A DNA stretch of 16,250 bases. Source: Synergistaceae bacterium (GTDB lineage: Bacteria > Synergistota > Synergistia > Synergistales > Aminobacteriaceae). Both the position numbers and the translations under genes were made by a program. The notes under the pieces were generated by a model that was given only the letters and a program-made list of their open reading frames with translations, was not told the DNA's origin and ran no database searches. Location of the stretch: positions 1 through 16,250 of the forward strand of contig WRKN01000038.1 in assembly GCA_009778055.1 (NCBI GenBank), written 5' to 3'. Shown here piece by piece: positions 6,916 through 14,926 of the stretch (position 1 is its first letter; every line of letters begins with the position of its first letter).

Positions 6916-7635
6916 GTGGCGGACACAAAACAATCCCCAAATATCACGGAATCCTCCGCGGCTTTGAGAGAGCTTTACGATCCGGAGAACCCGTATGCCC
7001 TTGGGCGGCGGGAGTATGACGACCGGTACGAGCGGCTGGCGAAGAACGCGGCTTCGTGGCGGAGGATAGCTTTTCTCATGCTGGCGCTTCTTTGCGTTTC
7101 CACCAGCGTGGTGTTGTGGATGGCTCAAACCGTCAAGGTAGTGCCGTTCGTGGTTCAGGTGGACAGGCACGGGTACGAGATAGCGGTGCAGCCGGCGGAG
7201 GAGCGAAGCGTAACGGACGACCGGATAGTCATGGCCAGGATAGCGGACTTCGTTTCCAACACGCGCTCGGTTTACTCCGATCCATCGGCCATGCTGACCT
7301 TCATCGAGCGGGCATACAACAGCGTTGAATCCTCGTCGGCGGCTATGCGGAAACTTGACGCGTGGTTTCGTGAGAACAATCCGTTCGCAAAACAAGAGCA
7401 GGTGACGGGTGTAACGGTTCATTCCGTCCTGCGGGCCTCGCCCGACAGCGACGTTACATGGCAGGCCGAGTGGTCGGAAAAGGCGTATGACCGTGGAACG
7501 CTGAAAAGCGAGCGTTTCTTCAAGGGAATTTTCACAGTCGAATTCCGTTCCCCAACAAACATAGCGGACATCATGAAAAACCCCCTGGGAATCTTCGTAG
7601 CAGATTTCAACATCTCCGAAAAAATCACTAATTAA
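6916..7635 (+). CDS. trbF: TrbF, VirB8-like inner-membrane assembly factor
   Basis: TrbF is a bitopic inner-membrane protein whose periplasmic domain nucleates the channel. The 239-residue product has a cytoplasmic N-terminus containing the family signature YDPENPYALGRREYDDRY (about residues 21-38), one membrane segment at about residues 50-70 (IAFLMLALLCVSTSVVLWMA), then a periplasmic VirB8 domain ending with NPLGIFVADFNIS. The GTG start at 6916 has AAAGGAG at 6902-6908. The gene follows trbL by 18 bases and looks intact. A palindromic repeat fills most of the following gap to trbG. Confidence 0.93.
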   Translation: MADTKQSPNITESSAALRELYDPENPYALGRREYDDRYERLAKNAASWRRIAFLMLALLCVSTSVVLWMAQTVKVVPFVVQVDRHGYEIAVQPAEERSVTDDRIVMARIADFVSNTRSVYSDPSAMLTFIERAYNSVESSSAAMRKLDAWFRENNPFAKQEQVTGVTVHSVLRASPDSDVTWQAEWSEKAYDRGTLKSERFFKGIFTVEFRSPTNIADIMKNPLGIFVADFNISEKITN

Positions 7636-7643
7636 ACGGGATT

Positions 7644-7692
7644 CTTAAGGGCCTGCGGCCCTTGAGTGGGGTCCGGGGCAAAGCCCTGGGGG
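7644..7692. repeat. Composite two-hairpin palindromic repeat at the trbF/trbG junction (inverted copy)
   Basis: One hairpin is CTTAAGGGCC-TGC-GGCCCTTGAG (7644-7666, one G-T pair). The other is CCGGGGC-AAA-GCCCTGG (7673-7689), followed by GGGTTTTTT. Read on the minus strand the order and spacing match the copy at 5596-5645. The final T-run could give weak terminator activity between trbF and trbG. Confidence 0.65.
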
Positions 7693-7733
7693 TTTTTTAA
7701 CCGAATTACCGAAAGGAGAGATCAATATCAGAC

Positions 7734-8963
7734 ATGCGAAAAACAATGGCAGCATTAACGTTTCTCATAGTAATAGCAACCAACACAGCGACGGCAAACG
7801 CCGCCGCGATACCGAAACCGGCGCCGCGCCCAACTCCCGCGTCACAAACGCCGCAGGAGATAGACAGAGACTCGATACTGGAATACCTGAAAAATCAGTA
7901 CCCAAACGTCGATATCCCGGAGTCCGCCGAGGTGGTTTGGGTGGAAAGCACAGGCAGGGGCGCGGAGGCCGATATAGAAGAGGCGCTGCGGCATGGCTCA
8001 ATTATGACCCGCAGATACCCGCAGGCCCCAGACCCTTTCCAAGCAGCAGGGGATTTTGGAGGTGGACGCAAGGAGGAAGACGGTAACTGGGAAGCAGATG
8101 TAGACATTGCGGACAGAGAACTTCGGGACGCTCAACTGGCAAGGCACTGGCTGGACGTCAGGGAAAACCTTTCGATACGGGAGATAGACAGAAAGGCTCT
8201 CGACCTGGTGGAAGAATTTTCTAAAGCCAAACACGCTGTTGAACCAATCTCGCTCCAGGGACATAACGGAGCTTTGAGCTATGTTTACGGAGACCACATC
8301 CCCAGGATACTGTGCCGCCCGAATCACCTCACGAACATCGCGCTCCAGGCGGGCGAAAAGGTGACGGCGGTACACGCCGGCGATACCGCCAGATGGCAGA
8401 TTTCTCCGGCAAGAAGCGGCCCGGACGGTCAGGAAACGGTTCACGTAATAATAAAACCGCTCATGCCGGATATTCGAACCAACCTTCTCATAATGACCGA
8501 CCGGCGGACTTATAACCTCGACCTTTTGTCCTCCGTCAACGATTTCATTCCCGCCGTGCGCTTCTCATACCCGGACGACGTGCTGAACAGTTGGAATACC
8601 TTCATTGCGGAAGCCAGGAAAAAGAAAGACAGCGAGGTAGTTTTGGCGGACGCCTATAGCCTTTCTCCCGACAGCTTGTACTTCGGCTATGAAATTTCCA
8701 CGAAGAACAAAACGCTGCCGTGGAAGCCCGTTCGAGTTTTCGATGACGGGATGAAAACTTACATCGAAATGCCCGCGAGGTACAAGTCCCTGGAAGCGCC
8801 GGTATTGATGTTTTACGAGGGGAAGCAGTTAAAGCTGGTCAATTACAGGGTAAAAGACCGTTATTACATCGTGGATAGGGTCATGACGGGAAGGGCCGTC
8901 CTGATGGCCGGTCAGTCGAGAGTCGTCATAGAACGGCGGGGGCTTGCCCCCAAGGGGTTTTAG
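7734..8963 (+). CDS. trbG: TrbG, VirB9-like outer-membrane-core protein with a long N-terminal region
   Basis: TrbG is the periplasmic/outer-membrane partner of TrbI in the envelope-spanning core complex. The 409-residue product has a signal peptide (MRKTMAALTFLIVIATN, cleavage near ANAAA) and a Pro-rich linker. The VirB9 domain covers about residues 185-400, with RILCRPNHLTNIALQAGEKV, then TNLLIMTDRRTYNLDLLS, PAVRFSYPDD and the C-terminal KDRYYIVDRVM. Between linker and domain lies an extra, partly charged region (about residues 40-180), so the protein is around 100 residues longer than RP4 TrbG. The Shine-Dalgarno (AAAGGAG, 7712-7718) is 15 bases from the ATG at 7734, which is long. An in-frame ATA at 7725 has ideal spacing and may be a decayed start. 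The last residues (RRGLAPKGF) are encoded by a palindromic repeat. Confidence 0.9.
   Translation: MRKTMAALTFLIVIATNTATANAAAIPKPAPRPTPASQTPQEIDRDSILEYLKNQYPNVDIPESAEVVWVESTGRGAEADIEEALRHGSIMTRRYPQAPDPFQAAGDFGGGRKEEDGNWEADVDIADRELRDAQLARHWLDVRENLSIREIDRKALDLVEEFSKAKHAVEPISLQGHNGALSYVYGDHIPRILCRPNHLTNIALQAGEKVTAVHAGDTARWQISPARSGPDGQETVHVIIKPLMPDIRTNLLIMTDRRTYNLDLLSSVNDFIPAVRFSYPDDVLNSWNTFIAEARKKKDSEVVLADAYSLSPDSLYFGYEISTKNKTLPWKPVRVFDDGMKTYIEMPARYKSLEAPVLMFYEGKQLKLVNYRVKDRYYIVDRVMTGRAVLMAGQSRVVIERRGLAPKGF
8938..8957. repeat. Partial palindromic repeat at the trbG/trbI junction
   Basis: GGGGGC-TT-GCCCCC (8938-8951) followed by AAGGGG (8952-8957) corresponds to the first hairpin plus the left arm of the second hairpin of the composite repeat. 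It encodes the C-terminus of TrbG. AAGGGG is also the only Shine-Dalgarno-like sequence for trbI, eight bases before its ATG. Confidence 0.6.
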
Positions 8964-8965
8964 CA

Positions 8966-10285
8966 ATGGCAGATAACCGCGTGACGAATGACGAACAGCG
9001 GCCTGAATCCGCGCCTCTTTTTATGAGCATGAAGGGCATGGAGCCGAAAAACGGCGCGAAAAAGAGGCAAACAGTGGGGCAAAAGATTCTTATATCCCTT
9101 ATGAGCGTCATTGCTGTGATTTTATGCCTGGTGTTCCTGGCGGCTAACTCCGAGCGAACGATTCGCGAGCGCCAGACCAGCGAACAAAACCGGCAGCCGC
9201 TGATGAGCGACCCGACCGCGCTGGAAAACGACCTTCTGGGCATGGCGGAAGCGATTAAGCACAGTTCGGCTATCCAGGAAACGCCGGAGGCGGCTCAAAC
9301 CATACAAGCGCCTCAAAAACATGTCGTTGTGATACATGCGCCGCCAGCCGAGAGGCGCGTGGCGGAACCGAGGCTATTGACCGACGAGGAACGGGACGCG
9401 GTTCGGAAATACCGCGACATGAGGGCCAACGCGCTTACAAGCAAGAGCCAAGTCGAAGGTTTTCAGGAGGTAAGCAGAGAAGGCGGCGGAGGGCAGCAAT
9501 CTCAGAATCTGGCGGCTTTGAGCGGTATGAGCGTAGATGGTAACCCAAACCCTATGGCAATACAGGCGGCTTTGGCGCAGGAACAGTTGAACGCGCAGGA
9601 CGTTAACGCCTACCGCCACAAGCTGGATTTTCTCACGCGGGACGGAGGGGAAAGAACCCCGCAGGGCTACTCGGCTAACACACGAAATAACCCTATAGCT
9701 CAGATGGAATTGAAGGCGGGAAGCGTTATCCCCGGTTTGCTGCTCACAGGCATAAATTCCGACCTGCCCGGAACCGTCATCGGGCAGGTGTCTGAAAACG
9801 TCTGGGACACGGCCACGGGAAGATTTCTTCTCATTCCACAGGGAACGAGAATCATCGGCGTTTACGACTCCAGGATAACTCAGGGGCAAAAAAGAGTCTC
9901 CGTCGTGTGGAACCGCCTTATCTATCCCGATGGAAGCAGCCTCAACATCGCGGGAAGCCCCGGAACCGACATATCCGGTTACAGCGGAATAAAGGGGCGG
10001 GTGGATAACCATTACGGCCAGCTTTTGAGCGCGGCGCTCTTTACCTCCTTATTCACAGGCTTGGCGGACATAGCGAGCGGCGGCGGTAGTAATGCCAACA
10101 ACGACAGTAAAAGCGCGAAAGACGTGCTTGTGGAAACGACCGGCGTAACGATAGCCAACATAGGAGCCCGCCTTGCCGAGCGCGCTCTTGAAATACAGCC
10201 CACGATAGTCGTAAGGCCCGGAAACCGCTTCAACGTAATGGTTCAGCAGGATATAGCGTTCCTGCAGGCTTGGAACGTCAATTGA
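8966..10285 (+). CDS. trbI: TrbI, VirB10-like envelope-spanning core protein
   Basis: TrbI spans from the inner membrane to the outer-membrane complex. The 439-residue product has a short cytoplasmic N-terminus, one membrane segment at about residues 36-55 (ISLMSVIAVILCLVFLAA), a flexible periplasmic stretch rich in Gln, Ala and Glu (about 60-230) and the conserved C-terminal TrbI/VirB10 domain. That domain runs from NNPIAQMELKAGSVIPGLLL through GRFLLIPQGTRIIGVYDSRI and QGQKRVSVVWNRLIYPDGSS, to VVRPGNRFNVMVQQDIAF. The ATG at 8966 is two bases after the trbG stop, and its Shine-Dalgarno AAGGGG comes from the adjacent repeat. No trbH-like lipoprotein gene sits between trbG and trbI. The gene looks intact. 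Confidence 0.95.
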   Translation: MADNRVTNDEQRPESAPLFMSMKGMEPKNGAKKRQTVGQKILISLMSVIAVILCLVFLAANSERTIRERQTSEQNRQPLMSDPTALENDLLGMAEAIKHSSAIQETPEAAQTIQAPQKHVVVIHAPPAERRVAEPRLLTDEERDAVRKYRDMRANALTSKSQVEGFQEVSREGGGGQQSQNLAALSGMSVDGNPNPMAIQAALAQEQLNAQDVNAYRHKLDFLTRDGGERTPQGYSANTRNNPIAQMELKAGSVIPGLLLTGINSDLPGTVIGQVSENVWDTATGRFLLIPQGTRIIGVYDSRITQGQKRVSVVWNRLIYPDGSSLNIAGSPGTDISGYSGIKGRVDNHYGQLLSAALFTSLFTGLADIASGGGSNANNDSKSAKDVLVETTGVTIANIGARLAERALEIQPTIVVRPGNRFNVMVQQDIAFLQAWNVN

Positions 10286-10306
10286 CGGAAGGAGAGCGGT
10301 AACAAA

Positions 10307-10762
10307 ATGCGAAACACACAAAACACGCTAATACGGGCAGTAAGCAGATATTTGGTTGCGATGGCGGCCTTTGCGTTTCTTGGGTTTCTCATGAACTGTG
10401 TTTTCGCCAGCCCGGTGATGGCGGGAAACAATGTGTTGTTGGGAAAAATCGTGGAAAACAGGAGTTTTTTCATCAACAGTGAAGGCAGCGACGTGGATAA
10501 ATACGAAAAAAGCCTTCTTTGCGATGTAAGCGACCTCGGCGCAAACAGGATTGGGCTTCTTCTGTTGGAGCCGCCCGGTTTTCTCAAAAGCCTTGTTTTT
10601 GACAGGAATTCAGGCGTGAAGATTCACGAAGAAGCAGCCATTCCGGGCAAAAATCTGAGAAACGAGTTTGCGCGGAGCGGCATTTCGATAGCGGACGCGC
10701 GGATTGCCGCAAAAAATATCGCCGGATTTTCGAGGGTACAGGAGGCAAAGACACCGGAATGA
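10307..10762 (+). CDS. Exported or membrane-anchored protein of unknown function between trbI and topB
   Basis: I do not recognise this family. The 151-residue product has a basic N-terminus, a hydrophobic segment at about residues 13-37 (VAMAAFAFLGFLMNCVFASP) and a possible signal cleavage near VMA/GNN. A soluble domain of about 110 residues follows, with one Cys (residue 69) and mixed strands and helices. A Shine-Dalgarno (GGAAGGAG, 10287-10294) lies twelve bases before the ATG. Its stop overlaps the topB start (ATGA), indicating translational coupling. The position after trbI suggests a periplasmic accessory of the transfer system. An entry-exclusion role is possible because trbK is missing, but nothing in the sequence shows it. 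Confidence 0.7.
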   Translation: MRNTQNTLIRAVSRYLVAMAAFAFLGFLMNCVFASPVMAGNNVLLGKIVENRSFFINSEGSDVDKYEKSLLCDVSDLGANRIGLLLLEPPGFLKSLVFDRNSGVKIHEEAAIPGKNLRNEFARSGISIADARIAAKNIAGFSRVQEAKTPE

Positions 10763-12993
10763 AAGTTTTGTACATTGCGGAAAAAGCCTCTGTTGGAAAG
10801 GCTTTGTCGGCGGTTTTGTCAGGGGAGAGGGTCAAGGGGTCAAATCATATCCGCTGCGGAGATGATGTGGTCGCCTGGGCGTCCGGCCATCTTTTGCGCC
10901 TGTTTGAACCGGAAGAGTACAACGAGGGACTCAAAAAATGGACCCTCGATAATCTTCCCATAGTCCCGGAACGCTGGAAATACAGGCCGCTGGAGCGCAC
11001 TAAAAGCCTTCTGGACGGAATAGGAACGCTCATGAAGGACGCGGATGTAGTCGTGAACGCCGGGGACGCGGATCGCGAGGGAAGCCTGCTAATTGACGAG
11101 ATTCTTGAACATTTCGGCTGGAAAGGGCCTGCCAAACGCCTGCGAATCAATGACGTGAACCCCGACGCCATACGCAAGGCCCTGAAAGAAATGAAGGATA
11201 ACTCCGAGTATCGCGGGGAATCTTTGGCCGGTAAGGCGCGAAGCTATGCCGACTGGCTGGCTGGAATGAACCTGACCCGCTACTGCACGAAACACGCTGA
11301 CATGGCGGGATATGACGTGATGTTTTCCGTAGGGCGGGTTCAGACTCCCACTTTGGGACTCGTCGTAAAAAGAGACAGGGACATAGAAAACTTTGTTTCC
11401 AGGACATATTACGCCCTGTCCGCGACGCTGGAGCTGAACGTGCCCGATTTTTCAAACCAGGAGAAACGGAAGATTACCGGGCATTGGGTGCGGGACGACA
11501 AATCCGTTAATGAAGGCATGGCCTCCAAGGAAGACTGCAAAACGCTAGCCGAAAAGGTTCGAGGCAGAGGCGAAATAACGGGAGTAAATAAAAAAGCGCG
11601 CCATCAAGGGCCTCCGCTGACCTACAACCTGGCGAAACTACAGATGGACGTAAGCAGGCTTTACGACGTTACGGACGCGCTGAAACACGTGCAAAGCCTT
11701 TACGAACAGGGTTACGTGACCTATCCGCGTTCGGACTGCCAGTACATCCCGGAGGGACACCACGAGCAGGCCCGTCTGGTTTTGGACGCAATAACATCCG
11801 CCCGACCCGGCTTTTTGGCGGCACGGGATATCCTCGCGGGTGTGGACGCAAGGCGTAAGAGCCAGGCGTGGGATGATTCAAAAATTACCGAACACCACGC
11901 GATCATACCGACGGTAAAAGTCCCTATCGACGGAATTTTATCCGATATCGAGCGCAAAATTTACGACCTCATTGCCAAACGATACTTGCTCCAGTTCCTT
12001 CCCGATCACGAGTACGAGCAGACGACCATAGACTTCACTGCCGGAGGCGAACGCTTCAGGGTTTCCGGGCGTACCGTTCTCGTTCCCGGCTGGAAGCGTT
12101 GGGGAACTGACGAAAAAAGCGAGGGGGACGAAGAACATGACAGGTTGTCGATGCTTCCGTCCGTGTCGGTTGGGGAAATTGGAGAAGCAGAGCCTTTCGT
12201 CGAGGAGAAAAAGACGGTTCCGCCGAAACGCTTTACCTACGACGCTCTTTTAGGCGCAATGAACTCCATTCATCTTTATGTGGAGAATCCGGAAATCCGA
12301 AAGCGGTTAAAGGAACTGGACGGCATTGGCACCTCGGCCACTCAGGAAAATATCATCGCGCTGCTTTTCGACAGAGGCTACATCGAGAAACGCAAGAAAA
12401 GCGGCGGTTCCGCGCAAATCTTTTCCACTCCCGCGGGCCGCGCCCTTATCAATCTTTTGAGCGCCGGGGGAAAAAGCGTGGCGTTCGTAACTCCAGACCT
12501 GACCGCCTTATGGGAACGTGACATGACGCGCATAGAAAAAGGAGAGCTGTCCCTGGAGTCCTTTGTCGGCGAAGCGGCGAAGATGGTGGAGGAAATAGTG
12601 AAAGAACCTTTGCCCGTGCCGGAAATATCAGAACTGCCTCGGAAGAAAAAACGCTTGGCCGAGAGCGCGATAGAGGCGGATTGTCCTTTGAAATGCGGGA
12701 AAAAGGCGCGGCGATACGAGGGTAAGTACGGGCCTTTCTGGAAATGTCCCTGCTCGCCTGAAGTGACGTTCAAAGACGTCGAAGGAGTTCCGGCGCTCAA
12801 GGAAGAACGCCTCAAAGCTCCGTGCCCGGTAAAGGCATGTAAGGGCACTGCGGAACGGATACGAAAAAAGGACGGTTCTTTTTTCTGGAAATGCCAGGTC
12901 TGCAAAAACTTCTTCAACGATGAAAGCGGGCAGCCGTCGATTCAAGAGAAGCGAGCAAGCCGTCAATCTCAGAAAAAGAAAGCAGCCACATAA
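10759..12993 (+). CDS. topB: Type IA DNA topoisomerase III (TraE/TopB-like)
   Basis: This enzyme cuts single-stranded DNA and passes strands through a covalent tyrosine link, relaxing or decatenating DNA. Mobile elements often carry their own copy, for example TraE of RP4. The 744-residue protein opens with the Toprim motif LYIAEKASVGKAL (catalytic Glu at residue 8) and has the metal-binding DADRE at residues 103-107. SVGRVQTPTLGLV lies at about 190-202, and the active-site Tyr is at residue 322 in GYVTYPRSD. A C-terminal zinc-finger-like region follows with Cys clusters at about 640-665 and 690-720. The length resembles TraE more than chromosomal TopB (about 650). The ATG overlaps the stop of the preceding gene (ATGA). 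The gene is probably transcribed with trb and manages donor or recipient DNA topology during transfer. It looks intact. Confidence 0.95.
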   Translation: MKVLYIAEKASVGKALSAVLSGERVKGSNHIRCGDDVVAWASGHLLRLFEPEEYNEGLKKWTLDNLPIVPERWKYRPLERTKSLLDGIGTLMKDADVVVNAGDADREGSLLIDEILEHFGWKGPAKRLRINDVNPDAIRKALKEMKDNSEYRGESLAGKARSYADWLAGMNLTRYCTKHADMAGYDVMFSVGRVQTPTLGLVVKRDRDIENFVSRTYYALSATLELNVPDFSNQEKRKITGHWVRDDKSVNEGMASKEDCKTLAEKVRGRGEITGVNKKARHQGPPLTYNLAKLQMDVSRLYDVTDALKHVQSLYEQGYVTYPRSDCQYIPEGHHEQARLVLDAITSARPGFLAARDILAGVDARRKSQAWDDSKITEHHAIIPTVKVPIDGILSDIERKIYDLIAKRYLLQFLPDHEYEQTTIDFTAGGERFRVSGRTVLVPGWKRWGTDEKSEGDEEHDRLSMLPSVSVGEIGEAEPFVEEKKTVPPKRFTYDALLGAMNSIHLYVENPEIRKRLKELDGIGTSATQENIIALLFDRGYIEKRKKSGGSAQIFSTPAGRALINLLSAGGKSVAFVTPDLTALWERDMTRIEKGELSLESFVGEAAKMVEEIVKEPLPVPEISELPRKKKRLAESAIEADCPLKCGKKARRYEGKYGPFWKCPCSPEVTFKDVEGVPALKEERLKAPCPVKACKGTAERIRKKDGSFFWKCQVCKNFFNDESGQPSIQEKRASRQSQKKKAAT

Positions 12994-13012
12994 AAAACTG
13001 GAGGGGATTACC

Positions 13013-13213
13013 GTGAGAAAACTGTCAAAGAAACAGAAGTTTTGTATTTTGTTGGTGTCTGTGCTGCTATACGCGATTTTGTACGTGGCTGTACTTTCTT
13101 CCAAATCTTCGGCGGCGACACCTTGCACAGACGGGCAGTACGTCACTGACAACGGCTGCGGATACGCGGGTGCTTTCGTAAGGAGGCTGAAATGGACGGA
13201 ATGGACGGTTTGA
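13013..13213 (+). CDS. Small single-pass membrane or exported protein of unknown function
   Basis: The product has 66 residues from a GTG start at 13013, chosen because CTGGAGGGG sits about seven bases upstream. A longer open frame reaches back to 12920 inside topB but is less plausible. The N-terminus is basic (RKLSKKQK), followed by a hydrophobic helix (FCILLVSVLLYAILYVAVL, about residues 10-28), SSKSSAA and a short tail with three Cys, TPCTDGQYVTDNGCGYAG. The helix could be a signal peptide (cleavage near SSA) or an anchor. The last residues overlap the antirepressor start by 22 bases. I do not recognise the family. The Cys-rich extracytoplasmic tail could bind a partner or form a disulfide. 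Confidence 0.55.
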   Translation: MRKLSKKQKFCILLVSVLLYAILYVAVLSSKSSAATPCTDGQYVTDNGCGYAGAFVRRLKWTEWTV

Positions 13214-14019
13214 AGGTCGTCGAGTCCGGGCTTGTGCCAGTCTACGAGGACAATAAGGAGCGGAGGCTGGTCAACGCGCGGGAATTACACGTGTTTCTGG
13301 AGAGCAGGCAGGATTTTTCAGTCTGGATAAAGGCTCGCCTGGAAAAGTACGGTTTTGTCAGTGATGAAGACTATTCCATAATTTTAGGGAATAGAGATGG
13401 GGACGGGATTGGTAGGGCTAAAACGGAATACCTGCTAACCATTGATACCGCAAAGGAAATATCGATGGTTGAAAACAACGCCAAAGGCCGTCAGGTTCGG
13501 AAATATTTTATCGAGTGCGAGAAGCGGTTGAAGGCGGTCGGCGGAGCAATAAGCGCGCGTGACGCGGAAAAGCTGAAACAGCAGGCCAAACGCCTTGAGA
13601 TAATGGATCGCAATTCCCGCAGCCGCCAGGCGCAGATTTTGAAGTCCGTGGCCGAGTTTTTCAAGGATATACTTTCCGACGCCTCCATGCGGGCCATAGC
13701 CGGCGAAATGACGGCACTGGTTTCTGGAGAACGGCTCGTCGAAGCGCCTGGGGAAGTTGAAAAGCTGTACTCCGCCGGTGAGATAGGGGAAATGTGCGGC
13801 ATAAGCGGCAACATGGTGGGAAGAATCGCTAACGAACACGGATTGAAGGTAAAGGAGTTCGGGAAGTTCGTCCTCGATAAAAGCCCTTACAGCGCCAAAC
13901 AAGTTACGACGTTCCGGTACAAACAAAAGGTGACGGATAGGATTCGTGAGATTTTTGACACCCTGAAAGGCTGCGTAGGAGATGTTACTTCCACGGGAAA
14001 GAGTAGTCCGAGTGCCTAA
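13192..14019 (+). CDS. AntA/AntB-type antirepressor protein
   Basis: Antirepressors of this class counteract a phage-type repressor and so trigger lytic or transfer gene expression. The 275-residue protein has an AntA-like domain at about residues 26-113: VNARELHVFLESRQDFSVWI, then ARLEKYGFVSDEDYSII, YLLTIDTAKEISMVENN and GRQVRKYFIECEKRLK. A helical linker (about 115-160) and a C-terminal DNA-binding-like region follow (about 190-260: YSAGEIGEMCGISGNMVGRI, resembling a winged helix or KilA-C type fold). Shine-Dalgarno AAGGAGG lies at 13182-13188 before ATG 13192; a second in-frame ATG is at 13201. It is the last gene before a strong terminator. Finding it at the end of a conjugation operon suggests a feedback or induction role. 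Its target repressor is not in the window. Confidence 0.85.
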   Translation: MDGMDGLKVVESGLVPVYEDNKERRLVNARELHVFLESRQDFSVWIKARLEKYGFVSDEDYSIILGNRDGDGIGRAKTEYLLTIDTAKEISMVENNAKGRQVRKYFIECEKRLKAVGGAISARDAEKLKQQAKRLEIMDRNSRSRQAQILKSVAEFFKDILSDASMRAIAGEMTALVSGERLVEAPGEVEKLYSAGEIGEMCGISGNMVGRIANEHGLKVKEFGKFVLDKSPYSAKQVTTFRYKQKVTDRIREIFDTLKGCVGDVTSTGKSSPSA

Positions 14020-14048
14020 CGGCAAATAATTTTTTCAGCTTCTGTAAC

Positions 14049-14094
14049 AAACGCGCCCCGCCGATATTTTGAGTTCGGCGGGGCGCGTTTTAGT
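14049..14094. terminator. Strong intrinsic terminator between the antirepressor and integrase genes
   Basis: AAACGCGCCCCGCCGA (14049-14064) pairs perfectly with TCGGCGGGGCGCGTTT (14075-14090) around a 10-base loop, followed by TTTTAG counting the stem's last bases. The 16-bp stem sits 30 bases after the antirepressor stop and 21 bases past the stop of the convergent integrase fragment. The T-run is better on the plus strand, though TTTGTT follows on the minus strand, so it may serve both directions. Confidence 0.85.
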
Positions 14095-14110
14095 ATTCAT
14101 AGGCTTTAAT

Positions 14111-14926
14111 TCACTGAGCTTTGAGTGAATCCAAGTAATCAGCCCATGTCTGCATCATTTTTCGGCGTTCGGGTAGGTATTCGGCATGATTATAGGCGGC
14201 GCGGACAGAATTGCGTTCCACGTGTGCAAGTTGACGTTCTATGACGTCAGGATGCCAACCTTGCTCGTTAAGGCGCGTACTGGCCATGCCGCGGAAACCG
14301 TGAGCGCACATCTCGTCATCGCTGAATCCCATGCGGCGGAGCGCGTATAGGATTGTATTTTCGGACATAGGTTGAGTTCCTTTTGATGATCGAAGGCTTG
14401 GAAAAACATAAGTACCGTGACCGGTTAAAGGTTTCAGGCTTTCCAAAAGTTCAATGACTTGCTTCGCCAAAGGTACGATGTGTGGGCGTCGCATTTTCAT
14501 CTTTTTTTCCGAAATCTTCCATTCCGCGTCTTCCAAGTTAAATTCTTTCCACTCAGCTTGTCGAATTTCACCCGGCCGTACAAAAGTGTATGCTGAGAAC
14601 CATAGTCCGCATTTCACTATATATGTGCCATCGAAAGCGTCCATCGCTCTAAGGAGTTGTTGAATTTTGGCGGGTTCGGTAATAGCAGCACGGTGTTTTG
14701 ATTTTAATGGCTGTAACGCACCCCTCAGGTCAGCGGTAGGATCGCGTTCGGCTCGACCGGTAGCTACAGCATAGCGAAAAATCTGACTACAATAGTTCAT
14801 GACACGATGCGCTGTATCGATAATTCCTCGGTCTTCCAATCGGCGCAAAAGCACCAAGATTTCTGGAGACGTAATCTCCCTAATATCTCTTTTCCCGAAA
14901 ACAGGGAGCACAAAACGCTCTACCCT
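14111..14926 (-). pseudogene. P4-type tyrosine integrase, C-terminal part only (5' end lost at IS630)
   Basis: Phage/ICE integrases of this type recombine an att site, usually in a tRNA gene, with the element. The remnant retains RVERFVLPVFGKRDIREIT (start of the core-binding domain) and the full catalytic domain. The catalytic domain shows the first Arg in FVRPGEIR, HIVPLAKQ, the HGFRGMAST box and the Tyr region LAHVERNSVRAAYNHAEYL, ending WADYLDSLKAQ. The N-terminal arm-binding domain is missing: homology starts exactly at the IS630 end (14927/14928), and beyond it the reading frame runs into IS DNA and a stop. An in-frame GTG at 14911 could start a 266-residue protein but has no Shine-Dalgarno. 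I consider it inactive. The gene is convergent with the transfer operon, and GC content and codon use are lower than in the trb genes. Confidence 0.85.

Noticed and set aside
7673..7697. Strong intrinsic terminator between trbF and trbG
   Set aside because: The T-run follows unpaired G bases and not a stem, and the hairpin is better explained as part of the dispersed repeat. At most it gives partial termination.
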